Of a DNA stretch of 64,000 bases, positions 20,827 through 33,443 are shown one piece after another. Positions within the stretch are counted from its first letter, which is position 1. Each line of letters starts with the position of its first letter. The DNA lies in the NCBI GenBank assembly GCA_021399435.1, contig JAJTUP010000146.1, positions 27,480-91,479 on the forward strand. Reading direction: 5' to 3'. The stretch comes from Diaporthe sp. PMI_573 (lineage: Eukaryota; Ascomycota; Sordariomycetes; Diaporthales; Diaporthaceae). The notes below the pieces were generated by a model. It did not search any database, was not told where the DNA came from, and saw nothing but the letters and a program-made list of their open reading frames with translations. The translations under genes were made by a program, and so were the position numbers.

Positions 20827-23800
20827 CTACCTCCTGACCATAACCATTTCTCCCGCCTCCTCGTCGCCCACAACGGCGCTGTCCTGACTCGCGATGTGCC
20901 ATCTCAAGCCTTCAAGTTTCGCCCGTCCAATCCACTTGTGGGCCGGCAGCGTGCCGAACTGGTCCTTGTAGCCGGACTGCTCGACCATGGGGAGCACGTC
21001 TGTCATTTCGACCCTCATCTCGCAGCGGTGGTGGACATATAGTGCGGAGTTCCCACCTGCTGTTGGACCAGAGGTGACAGAATCGATGCTGGCACTGGCG
21101 ATCCGTTGAGCGAGGTGTTCCACCTGGATGAGGTCAAAGGCGCCCTCCCAGCCCGATTGCGACGGAAGGAGTTGTAACTTCTTGGTGATCTCCTTGAACT
21201 GGCCAACGAGATCCTCAAACATGGCCTCCGTCGGCTCGGCGCCGTTCCCAGCGGGGACGACACGGTGGATGGTGACGGGCACCCCGAGTTGGGACGATGC
21301 TGTCTCGAGGTGCTTTTCGCTGGCCCACTTGGAGGACACGTAGCCTTCCGATCCATCCTTTGGGGGCTGCGCTACAACAGGAGTCGCGGCGTGTGTGATA
21401 GCGTCATTGTTCCCTTGCTCATCGGCATCGAGGTTGAGCACACCACCAGAAGAGATGAAGTGTATCGGTATCTTGCGGGAAGCTGCGAGTCGTACGATGT
21501 TGCGTGTGGAGGTGTAGTTGGACCCCTTTAGAAGCTGGAAATAGTCGAAGAAGGACCGGTTAGCTCCGCTGTGCACTATTATATCAACCTCCTCCGCGAG
21601 CTGTTTGAAGTCGGCCTCGGACATTCCGAAGAAAGGCTCCGACATCTCGCCTGGGTGGACGGTAATCTTCGGCCCTGAAGGTGCATCGCGAGTGGGTTTG
21701 TCGCGGACGGCGACACAATGAATTTGAGCGACGCGCTCGTCTGCTGCGAGGCTGTTCAAGATATGCTTGCCCAAGAACCCTGTTGTGCCCGTCATCAAGA
21801 TTGTCGCACCACCACCAGCCTTTCTGACAGCATGTTGAATGCTGCCATCCGCCTGATCAAGAAGGTCTTGATCGATGGCTGTCTCATCTTCCCAGTCAAT
21901 GGTCTGATCCAGCTTCTCTGCCGAAGCGATCTTCGCAGCCATGGCGCCAAGCGTGTTGTTCTCGAACAATTCGACCAGTGACAAGGCGGCAGCGAAGCGC
22001 GTGCGGATCATGATCTGCAGTTTCACAAGCAGCAATGAGTTGCCGCCAACCTCGAAGAAGCTGGTCGTGTCGCTGACGGAAACCAGCTTCATAATTTCCT
22101 TGGGCACAGTGTCGCTCCACAAAGATCTGAGAGCAGTCTCCGTCTCAGTCAGAGTAAAACTTGTCTTGCCGTCCGAGGCAGTCGGAAGTGGTATCTCGCT
22201 GACGGCCCGACGGTCTGTCTTGCCGTGAGCGTTGAGCGGGATCGAGTCTATGGGGATAAGCATGTTGGGTATCATGTAGAGTGGCAGGGGCAGTTTGTAT
22301 CGGAGGTCGCGCAGGAACTGACTGCCATCCTCGGGTTGGGCGCCTGGAGCGAACTCGACGTGTCCTACCAAGAGCTCGTTGCGAACGGAGACGACAGCCC
22401 GGTGGATGACGCCAGAAGCAGCCTGGACGACGGAGCTTTCGATGTCCTCAAGCTCGATGCGGATGCCACGCAGCTTGATCTGGGTGTCCCCACTGATTCG
22501 TCCTTGGAACATGACGACCCCATCCTCTCGGAGACGACCGAAGTCTCCCGTGCGATAGACCATTCTCCCATCTCTGGCGGCGAACTCGGCGGCGGCAAAG
22601 TAATTGGGCAGAAACTTGCTGCTGCTCAACTTTTCGTTGTTCAAGTAACCCTTGGCAACGCTGGGGCCGCCGATGACGATCTCCCCGGAAACACCGACCG
22701 GAACAGGATCAAGGTTGCGGTCAACAATGTACACCGAATAATTTGGAAGCGGGACGCCGACGGGGATCTCGGGTGAAGTCGTCTGGGTGAGTGCGCCGCC
22801 GTAAGGTATCTCAATCTTCGTGCACGTGATGGTCTCTCCGGGGCCATAAGAATTGTACAGCTTAAGACATGGGAGACGGAGCTCTTCAATCCCTTGTCGA
22901 AGCGCATTTGTCATGATCTCACCCCCTCCCCAGGCGAACCTCCATTGCGAAGCCGTCTTGAGATACTCCGATCCATAGGACAACCAGCTCGTGTACTCAG
23001 AGGGCGTCGCCCGAGTGTAGGTGATATCCTCGTTCAGGATGATCTTGGCAATCTCGACAGGGTCACCTCGACTGGCCTTGGGGACGATATAGACGGAGCC
23101 GCCATTGACCAGCCCGCAGAGGATCTGGTCAAGAGAAAAGTCGAACGTGTATGCACTCTGCTGGAGGACCTTCTCCCGGCCGATATTGTACTGCTTTGTC
23201 AAGCCGAAAATGGTGTTCTTGAAAGCCGAGTGACGCAAGATGATGCCTTTGGGCACGCCAGTCGAGCCACTGGTGTAGAGAACGACCGCGTCTGACTCGA
23301 GTCGTGCTCTGCTGGCGTAGATATTGGTGCAAAAAGCGAGTTGCGAGACGTTGATCACCTTGGCCTTCGACTTAAGCTCAGGGACCATTTCTTCGGTGGC
23401 GTCGTGGCACAGGATAGCAGTCGGCTTAGCAGAGCCAGCGACGACCGCCAGCCGGGACAGGGAGCTTCTCAGGTCCATTGGAACGTATGTGCCCCCTGCG
23501 TGCCAGATTCCAAGCAGAGAGCAAACCCATTCGGTGGTAGGCTCCTGGAAGACAGCCACTCGGGACCCTGATTTCACACCAGCCTTGGTGAGAGCCTGAC
23601 TGATGGAATTGATGCGCTGCTGCATGGTTGAGTAGTTCAACTCGTTACCAACCCCGTCCTTGACTGCAATGCTCTCTGGATGTTGAGCTGCTACCGCCAT
23701 GATGCGGTGAGAGAGGGTCTCAGGCCAATCTGGTGCCAATTCCGGTCCACGTCCAAGGATCTTGGCGCCCTCGATGTCCTCTCCGCTCCATAGCGGTACC

Positions 23801-26800
23801 TCATCGACCTTAGTGTCGAAGTTCGTGGCGAATGCCTTGACGAGTCGCATGTAGCTGTCGAACAGCATCTCGGTGGCCGATTTGGAGTAGAGATATCTTT
23901 GCATCCTGAAGGTGACGTGCATCGAGGCACCAGCGACCTCGTTTACATCAACAACCAGGTCATAGCCATTGCGTCCCACCGAGTGTGTTCCCACAGCCTC
24001 GCCCCCAAGGAGCTTTGGCTGCTCGGCATTGATCTGACGGTAGTCCATGAATACCTGGAACAGCGGGCTGTGGCTCGCTGAGCGTGGTATGTCCAGCGTC
24101 TCGAGGAGTACGTCAAAGGGAAGCTTAGAGTTAGCCAGTGCAGAGTACGCCTTGTTGCGTGCCTCGATGACGGAGTCCTTGAAGACCTCCCCCTTGGCTG
24201 ACTTGAAGCGAAGAGGAAGGAGGTTCAGCAGGAAGCCAACGGTGCCGGTGACAGTGGCATCGGCACGGTTGGCGTCGGCGACCCCGATGACGAGGTCGTC
24301 CGTGTCGAGATGGCGGAACAAAAAGACCTTGAGCACTGCCAGGAAGAAGTGGAAAGTGGTGATCTTGTGGCGCTTGCACTGCATCTTGATTTGCCGGACG
24401 AGGCGAGCATCGAGTTCGCAGTCGGCTGGCTCGAAGTTGTAGTTTGTTTGGTTCCCTGTCGCGCAATTCTGTTAGTGGTGGAACGCATGATGCTAAAGAC
24501 ATAGAGGGCGGCTCCAAACTCACGTCTCTTGCTCCCATGAGCTACCGGGAACAACGGTAATGGCTCCGGGAAATCAGGATATTCCCCTCTCCAGAATCGC
24601 ATTTCCCCGTCCATCCTCCCCTCTTCCACGGCTCTCCTCTGCCTCTCGGCAAAGTCACTGAATTGACAGGTCACAGGCGGCAGTGCTTCGCCATCGTACA
24701 TTTTGTTGATCTCTGAGAGAAGAATATTGAATGAAAACCCATCGATCGAAATATGGTGGAACCCAAAGATCAGGTAGTGTGTCGTGTCAGACAGGGAAAG
24801 CAGCTTGATGCGAATCGACTCGCCGCGGTCGAGTCTGAAAATGTACTTCATCAACTCGTCTGTCTCCCTTTCCACCTCGTCTTCGTTTGTGATACGCCGT
24901 TTCTCCAATCGCAGGGGGCTGTCCTCCTCGGCAAGAACCCCTTGGGTTGGCTCGTTCAGTCGGCCGGGGTCGGAAAAGAAGGCCGTGCGGAAGGCCTCAT
25001 GGCGGTGACCTAAGCTGGCGATGGCCCGCTCGGCGTCATGTTCTCGGATGCGCCCGGTGAATTGAAGTCGGCAGGTGAGATTAAATGTGGTAGGGTCCTC
25101 TAGATACCGCATCAGAAACCAGAATCGAGAAGAGGCATAGGACATCTTTGTAGTCCGGGAAAATACCAACTTTGTCTCAGGAATTTCCACTTTCACCTCT
25201 TCTGCTTCATCTGATGCCTTGATGGGCTCTGAGTCAGTCATCGAGGTTTGAGTGTCCTTAACCGTAGCCACTGCCTCGACTTGCGGCTTCGCATCCTCGC
25301 TTTCATCATCCGACAGGTGAGTCTCGGGGGTCTCAGCGCCCGAGCTCAAGCCATCGCGGCTAGAGACAAGAGACTCGGATCGAGTGGTCTCCTCCAGTGG
25401 CGATGGCAGTGGGCTCTCAGCTACCTCTTCGAGAACTGTTGCCTTTGCTGTCTCTGCTTTTTGCTCCTCTCTTGGCAAATCTTGCACGGCAGTCTCCTGC
25501 GCAGCTTGCTCTTGTTCCTCTTCTGCTGCTGCCGCCTCATCAGGAGCTTCACTCTCGCTCGCTGGCCCATCGGACCCGGCAGGTGCCTGGACAGCAACCC
25601 AAGAGCCAGCGTCAGAATGATCCGAAGAATCATCCACACGATCCTCATTAGGAGCCGGGCGATCCGAGGGCCCCAGATTCGCCTCCGTATCGGTAGCTTG
25701 CGTCGCCTCGCTGGAGTCACGAAAGGACTTGTCGGCCTCAGCCGAAGCTGATGCAGTAGCGGGTTCCTCCTTCTTCTCATCCCCAGCGGCCTCGGTAGGG
25801 GCTGCCTTGACGACATTGGGGATGAGGTCTGGAGACAAACGCTTGACGGCATCTTCGACCAGGTCAGCGACGGTAGCGCCGCCCAGTATTTTGAGCACGG
25901 GCATGTCGAGGTCGAGCTCTTTGGTAAACCAGGTTCGCATGTCAACAGCGAGAAGCGAGTCGACACCAAGCTCGACGATGGTCGTTTCGGGAGTGATTCC
26001 CTGCTCTTCAGGAGCCATATTCAGCCTCTGATACAGAGTCATGAGAAGCCCATCTGGTATTCAAATCGGATTAGTAGGCGCTTGCATTGAAACGGTGTTT
26101 TTGCCATAAACCTACCCAGCAATAGCTCATAAACATCTTCCTCTTTGGTCAACTCCTTCAACTTGTTTCTGACACTGATCGTGCCCTTACCTGCACCGCC
26201 GGTATTTTGCTCCTGGGGTTTGACCAATCTCAACCACGCGAACCGGGGTACATTGATCCACGCGGGCGGACTGTCATTGTTCTCGATGTCAATTTGCTGC
26301 AGACCGGCCGTGATCTCTGGGTTGCGGCCAGATTCGGGGCGGCCGGCCATAACGGCCTCGGAGAAGAATTGGTAGAACTCCCACTCGTTGATGTTAGCGT
26401 ATCCGACAGATCGGAGTCTCTCGAGCTTGCTTGGGTCACGGTTGAGGTATCCCAGACCCACAATGCCGGGCATGTTGATGACCGAACCGACGAGGCCACG
26501 CTGACGACGTCCAGCAATGAGCGAGCACATGAACGCATTGGCTGCTGCATAGGCAGTCTGGCCCATATTGCCCGAGACAGAAGCTAGCGACGAAAAGCAC
26601 ATGAAAAAGTCGAGATCGTTGTCCGTGAAGATCTCGTCCAAGAATCGAGTACCGTCTACTTTAGGTCTCAGAGTCTCAAGGAACACCTCGTGGCTCTGAT
26701 TGGCAAACAGACTGTCCTTGAGGATCATGGCACCGTTGGCAACACCACCGATTGGTGGCATTTCCTTCTCGATCTGCTTGACGACAGCTCGGATAGACTC

Positions 26801-29800
26801 CCGAGATGTGACATCCATGGCGTACGTTTTGACGTTGGCACCTTCGGCTTCGACGAGTTCCAACCATGCTTGGTCAATCTTGGGGTTTCGTGAGGACAAG
26901 GCAAGGTGACGAGCACCGCGCTCCACCATCCAGCGGGTGAGAGCAAGGCCGACTTCTCCGGTGAGACCAATCATGAAGTATGTGCGGTCGGTGCGGAATT
27001 TGATAGACTCCTCAGCAGGAAGGACGCGCACGGCCACTGACTCGTCTCTCTTCCAGTCGACGATGCGCAGGCCCTGGCGGTAAACAGTTTTGCCCGATAT
27101 GGCAGACAGCGCGACGCTCTCCGTGAAAAGCTGGCTGTTCCGACTCTTCACCAGGACTTGGGCATTGTTCACTGCAAGCTTCAGTGTCTGTGCAACGACC
27201 TCAGAATCGTATACCCGAGCCACAAATGCACGAGCGCTGTACAAGTCCGCGCCGCTCCTAGGTATGCAACCGAGGGGCAGGTGCTTTCTGATACGCGCCC
27301 CGACGCCCATAGACTCCTTGCTCTCGGCGAGGTCGACGAAGAAAGAGGCATCTTTTGGAAGAGATTGAGAGAGGACACGGTCGGGGATCGAAGGGTGGAA
27401 ATGTTTTACGCCGGGGCAGGGGCTGGCCAATGTGGAGGTGAAGGTTATCTTCTTGCCAGAAGCCTCGGACATCCGCTTGAGAACGTGAGCAATGGTGGCA
27501 TTGGGCTCATGGGCGAGGATGGACTGGCTGTTTGAGCTGAGTGAGAGGATAGAATCCGCCAGTAGCTCTGCGGTAGTAGCGACAAGCATGGCCTCTTCGT
27601 TGATTTCCTCATGCTCTGCGACCCAGGCCATTGGCACAGAAACGACTGATCGATTCGTTTCAGAGAGCGTAACAACCTTCTTCCCGGTCTTGGTGGTTCC
27701 AGCGACGATGTAAAGGCAGCCAAGGCCGGCGACAGAGACAGCGCAGAGAAGTGACTTGCTGACCTGGACGGTGACGGTCTCATCAGCCGTGGCCTCCGTT
27801 TTCACGCAGTCCAGCAGGTCGTAAGAAGAGCCAGAGCTCTTGATTTCGATGACCGCGTTGGAGGGCGTAACATCTTTGGTGATTAGTCGCCTCTCGGAAT
27901 TCAGGCGTGTGTTGATGTCGGTGGCGGGCAGGTATCGGGGGATGAGCATGGTACCGTTGTCGAATGATATCTCTCGCTCCAAAGTCCAGAGTGGCTCGTA
28001 GCTCTTTGCGAGCCCTTTGCCCCATGCATCCGAGATCTGCAGGCGCAGGAGATGCTGGGCGATAATCTCGGTATTGGGCTTCTCGCTGGCATCAAAATTG
28101 AGGAACTGCAGACGAAGTGAGGGCATCTCGCCGATCAAGCAGCGACCCGTGCCTACCATCATGTTCATATAGGGCTCCTCGCCACGACTGCCGACGGTCA
28201 CCCATAGCATGTTGCGCGAGTGGTCGCACAGGCGGACGATGGCTCGGAACTTCTCCAGGCTGAAGTCTTTGAAGAGCAACTCGTCGAGCTCCATCAAGCT
28301 GAGGATGGTGGGCTGGGAGTTGATAGTCTCCTCATCAATATCGAGAAGACTCTCAATGTTCTGAATCTCGGTAAAGAATGGCCCAAGAGAGGTGGTCAGA
28401 CTCCGCACCAGACGAGAAGTCTGGACCTTTTGACCGCCGAGGATTAGCAGCTTGTCGGTGAAGGTCGTCTTGCCGCTGAAAGCCATGGGCTCGCGGATCA
28501 TATCCATCTGCTTGTCGACCGCCTGCGAGACCATAACACTGAAGGGAACAAGGTAGACTTTCTCCTCGGGAGTGGCAGTATCGACTCCGGAAAAGCCGCT
28601 CTTGTGGAGGACCGTGTCCCAGTCCTTCTGCCCAACCAAGGGAGAGTAGACACGCCCATCTTCTCGACCAGCCCACCAACCCGGAAGGCCGCAAAACCCG
28701 AAGCCGATCCGGAGTGGCTTGTTATTGGTGACCTCAAGCAGACACAAGTATCCGCCAGGGCGGAGCAGCTTTCGGATGTTCTTCAGGGTAGTCTCCAAAT
28801 GGGCTGTAGCATGAATGACGTTACCCGCAATGATCAGATCATAAGTTCCCTCTTCGAAACCTTGCTCCTTGATGTCTTTCTCGGCATCCAGTGTCTTGAA
28901 GATCATTTTCTCCGAATCTGACTTGAACATCTCCTTGGCCTCCTCAAAAAAGGCAGCAGATATATCAGTATAAGTGTACGTCGCGAAGCCGTCATTGAGG
29001 CACTCCAGCGTGGCGGCTGTGGAGGAGCCGGTTCCAGCACCAATTTCCAGGATTCTCATATTGTGATGGCGATGCGAGATCTGTTTGACGAGTTTTCCAA
29101 GGTACATGTTGTACTCTTTGTAGCCATAGTGCCCAAAGTAGAACTCACTCAACTTGTCGTCCTTGCGGAATTCATCGAGCATGGACAACTCGCCACGGAC
29201 GAAGGGCACAAGCATCTCGCCAATGAATACCAGTGTATGGAAGTGAGGGTGGATCCTGGACCAATGGTCAAAGTCGTCCTTGATCTCATCCCAGGTATCA
29301 TCCAGCCACTCCTTCTTGCAGGTTGCGTGCTTGCCGCCCAACGCAGTCTCATGGACAAATTGGGCCCAATTGAGGACACATAGCTGGTGCCAGTCACACT
29401 TCTCGCGTTGTTCGGGGGTGATTGCTCGGTACAGCTGGTTCAGATAGTAGAAGCACATGCGCTCGCAAAGAGCGGCTCCCTCGTCCTCATCCTCTGTAAG
29501 AGCCCACTCGCTCCATCCCAGGGTGCCGTCGGGCTGTGCGATATCCCATAGTGTCTCGGCAAAGGTTTGTCTGTCGTCGGCGGCAGTGGGCTGTGTGAGA
29601 GGCGTGACGTGGAGACCTTCAACGTAGATGGCCGCGTTCTTCCCGTCCTCAGCGTAGATATCCACGTCGCCGGTCATGCCATTCTCAGACAGGGAAAGGG
29701 TCGCGTCGAACGGCATGGGGATCTCGACTCCAGAGGTAGACTGGCAGACGTCAGGGTTCACAGCGATGCGGCTGATCAGCGTCGGGACGTGCAAAGTCCA

Positions 29801-32800
29801 CAAGCGCCCGTCGCCAGGGGCCCCAATGGCAGCGAAGATGGACTGGAACGCAACATCCAAAGTTGCAGGGTGCACAATCCACGGGTGGTCGACAGAGTCA
29901 GGGTCGCGGGCAATGGTCATCTCGCCAGATGCATGGCCAGCACTGCGCTTCATCTCGGTAATACCATTGAACATGCCTGTGTAGCCATATCCAAGCTTGG
30001 CCAGTTCCTTGTAGAAGAACTCTGTGTCGACCGGCAGAAGAGGGACCTTCGACTCAACACGCTCCGGCAGAGCCTCCACAGAGGGCTCACCCGTGGTCAG
30101 GCGGATCTGGCCACTGGCCATCGACACAAAGCCACCCGTCTCCTTGTTCTGGCATGCATGAATAGAGAAGTCGGCCGTGATGGTGTCCTCCAACTTGTGC
30201 ACATTTGACATGACGTAGATCGTTTCCACGCCCGTGTTGTCATCCATGAAAGACAAGGCCTTGTGGATGCTAAAGTTAAGCAGCTCGACCAGCTTGACCG
30301 TCTTTTCGTATTCCGACACGAGCTGCTTGGATGCTTCGAGCGCCATGACCGCGAAGCCCGCGGCAGGAAAGACGGTCTGGCCTTGGATAGCGTGACCCTT
30401 CAGCCAAGGCATCTCATTGGGCTTGATGTAGTTGCGCCATCGGAACTCGCCCTCGCCCTCATCAGTCGCGCGAGCACCGAGAAGCTCGTGCGTTGGGTTT
30501 TCACGAAGACGGTGCGCCTTTGACAGACGAGTCTCGTTCCAGATGATTTTCTCGTGATCCCACGTGTAGCAGGGCAAGTCCTTGGATATGGTGTAGGTGG
30601 CGTCCTGGGCGAAGAGTCGATCATATGCTTTGAAGTCAACGGCAGAGGTGCCAAGGACTGTCCATACAGAGCCAATGGTGCTTGAGAGAGCGATAGAGTC
30701 GTTCATGCCGCGAGACAGAGTCCCGAAGTATGGGACGGCGGTACCGCCAACCTCTTCAATCGTAAGGCTGGCAGGGCCCTTCAAAGCGGCGTGAGGGCCG
30801 ACTTCGAGAGCCAGGCCCGGGATCCCGATATCCTTGACAGCGGCAGTCAAGGCCTGCGAGAACAGCACAGGCTGCAGCATGTTGTCCTTCCAGTAGGCGT
30901 TGCTGAGCAGGTCGGAATGCTCCATGGTGACCTTTTCGCCACCAAAGACGGAAGAGTACCACGGGCAGGCGTTCTCACCAGGCTGCTCGATCTGGATGTC
31001 ACAGGCCCCGAGGGCTTCGAGATAGTACGAGGAGCAGGCCTTCATGTGGCTGGAGTGATAGGCAGTGTCGACCTTTAGTTTTCGGGCAAACTTCGACTCG
31101 TCCTCGAAGATGAGCTGCACAAAGTCAACAGCATCCTCATCACCAGAGATGGTGACACTGGCAGACGAGTTGCTCGCCGCTAGCTGAACCCTGCCACTGA
31201 GCTTGGGGAGACCGCACAGGTCGTTCGCATCGTCCATGGAGGTCCCGGCGGCGATCATAGCACCGCTCTTGCCGTTAGGACCCTTGGCGAACTTTGTGTA
31301 CTTGCCGCGGTAGAAGGCTATGCGGATAGCATCACGAGCGGACAGGAATCCTGCAGCGTAGGCCGCGGCGATCTCGCCGGACGAATGACCAACCACGGCA
31401 CTGAAATCGAGGCCGGCAGCGCGGAGCATATCGACCAACATCACCTGGACAGCAGTGCAGAGGGGCTGTGAGATCTCGCCGAGCGCGATGCGCGAGGTCT
31501 CCTTGTCCGCAAGCAATTCGGCCTTGAGTGACCACACAGGCGCGTCGGGCAGCTCAGAAAGCGACTGCTCTAGCTTGTCAATGATACACTCGGCGGCGAA
31601 GGAGGATGTCACCAGGTCACGGCCCATTGTCGCCCATTGAGCACCCTGTCCGGTAAAGACACCCAGGATCTTACGACTCGTCTTGGTATTGGCACGAGTC
31701 GCAACGGGGTCTTTCTTCTCCTTGCTTTCTGCGAGTCTGGCCTCGATTGTTGAAGCGAGGGAGTCGATAGAGGGAGCAGCGAAGGCCGTGCGGAAGTTGA
31801 ATGCCGTACGCTTCGAGAGAGACCAGGACAAAGTGCGTGCGTCAAAGTCGGGATTCTCCTTGATGAACGATAGGTAGGCGTTCAGGAGCGAAACCAGGGA
31901 TCGCTCGGATGCAGCGGAGAAGACAAACGGTGTCGGGACGGGCAGGTCCGTCTCACACGGTATTTGCTCCGGCGGGTCGTAGCTTTCGATGATGGCGTGG
32001 GCATTTGCACCGCCGAAGCCGAAACTGTTGACCGAGGCGCGGCGAGGAGTGCCCTCTGGGAGCTCCGGCCACTCAATGGCCTCGACAGGGACCTTCAGAT
32101 TGCCGTAGTACGGCTCAATATCGGGGTTCAACCGCATGAAGTGCATGTTGGGAGGGATGGTATGGTTCTGGATAGCCAAAGACGCCTTGAGGAGACCAGC
32201 GATGCCCGCAGTGCCTTCGGTGTGACCGATGACTGTCTTGATAGACCCGACGTAGAGGACGTCGTTGTCATCCTCCTCGGAGTCTCCAGTGCCCTCGGTC
32301 TTCTCCGGGAAGAATGCACGGAATATGGCGCCAGCCTCCTGAGGATCACCAGCCTTGGTGCCGGTGCCATGGGCCTCAAAGTACTGGCAGCGATCCTCCT
32401 TCTTGAGAGGGTCCAGGCCGGCGCGAGCATAGGTGTCGGCGATGAGCATACCCTGGGCAGAGGCACTGGGCATGGTGATGCCGGGGGTACGGCCGTCCTA
32501 ATTCCCGGTGTCAGTGTTCACAGGGGCCGACCCTACGTGCATCGCAGATGTTTGGGGACTAACCTGATTGATACCGGTCTCGCGGATCAAGCACTCGATA
32601 TGGTCACCGTCGCGAAGGGCAGCGGAGAGGGTCTTCAAGACTACTGCACCCACACCCTCACCACGAGCGTAGCCATCGGCACCGGCATCCCACATGCGGG
32701 AACGGCCGGTAGGAGACAACATGTTCAGGTTGCTCTCAGCGATGTACATGGCTTTTACATGGGTCAGCGAGGCGGGAGAAGCAGGAGGCCGATGTGACAG

Positions 32801-33443
32801 GCGGAAACTCACTGGGCCCGAAGATCAGATTGGTGCCGGCAGCAATGGCGACAGGGCACTCGCCGCTCCTCAAGACCTGGACGGCCTGGTGGACTGCGAT
32901 GAGAGAGGAAGAACAGGCAGTGTCGATGGTCATGGAGGGGCCGTGCCAGTTGAAGAAGTACGAGATGCGGTTGGAGATGATGCTTCGGGCAGAGCCGGTG
33001 GCAGCATAGGTAGGGACGTTCTCCCCATCGCCGTAGACAATCTGGGAGAAGTCGTCGCACATGACACCGACATAGGCGGCAGTGTTCGAGCCAGAAAGGG
33101 ACTCGACGCTTGATCCAGAGGCCTCAAGGGCCTCGTAGACGGTCTCCATCAGCAGGCGCTGCTGAGGGTCGATAGCCTCGGCCTCGGAGGCGGAGATACT
33201 GAAGAACTGGGCATCGAAGACCCGGGTGTCCTCAGCAAGAAGGTACGAGTCGAGAACGTTGCTGGCACCGTGGTGATGGCCATCCTTATTGTACCAGTTG
33301 TCGGCGCGGAAGCGGTCGATCTTGCGGAGGACATCCCTTGGGTCGGAAAGCAGATCCCACAGCTTGGAGGGCCGGCTGGAGTCCCCGGGGAAGCGGCACC
33401 CACTGCCGATGATGGCGATGGGCTCGTTCTTGTAGGACGGCAT
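20827..33443 (-). CDS. Hybrid highly reducing PKS-NRPS (KS-AT-DH-MT-ER0-KR-ACP-C-A-T-R)
   Basis: Five exons, 33443-32813, 32751-32564, 32497-26116, 26053-24524 and 24455-20827, close into one frame of 4119 residues; the introns are 61-68 bp. Visible sites in order: KS Cys in DTACSSS, His in HGTGTKAGD and [10 protein letters not shown] Ser in [23 protein letters not shown] and [10 protein letters not shown]; methyltransferase [33 protein letters not shown] Ser in [10 protein letters not shown] domain HHISIDG; A domain [13 protein letters not shown] domain GGNSLLL; R domain TGTTGFLG with GYVSSK. The segment between MT and KR has no NADPH motif of an enoylreductase, so full reduction would need a partner enzyme. 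The product should be a C-methylated polyketide joined to one amino acid. The YxxxK of the R domain is intact, which favours aldehyde release over Dieckmann cyclisation. A ~240-residue acidic linker joins ACP to C. Confidence 0.95.
25150..25870 (-). other. Acidic disordered linker between ACP and C domain of the PKS-NRPS
   Basis: About 240 codons of exon 4, after [12 protein letters not shown] and before [13 protein letters not shown], encode almost only Glu, Asp, Ala, Ser, Thr and Pro with scattered Lys. No fold is recognisable. It is in frame and continuous with both domains. It is longer than I expect for this joint in fungal hybrids. Confidence 0.8.
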
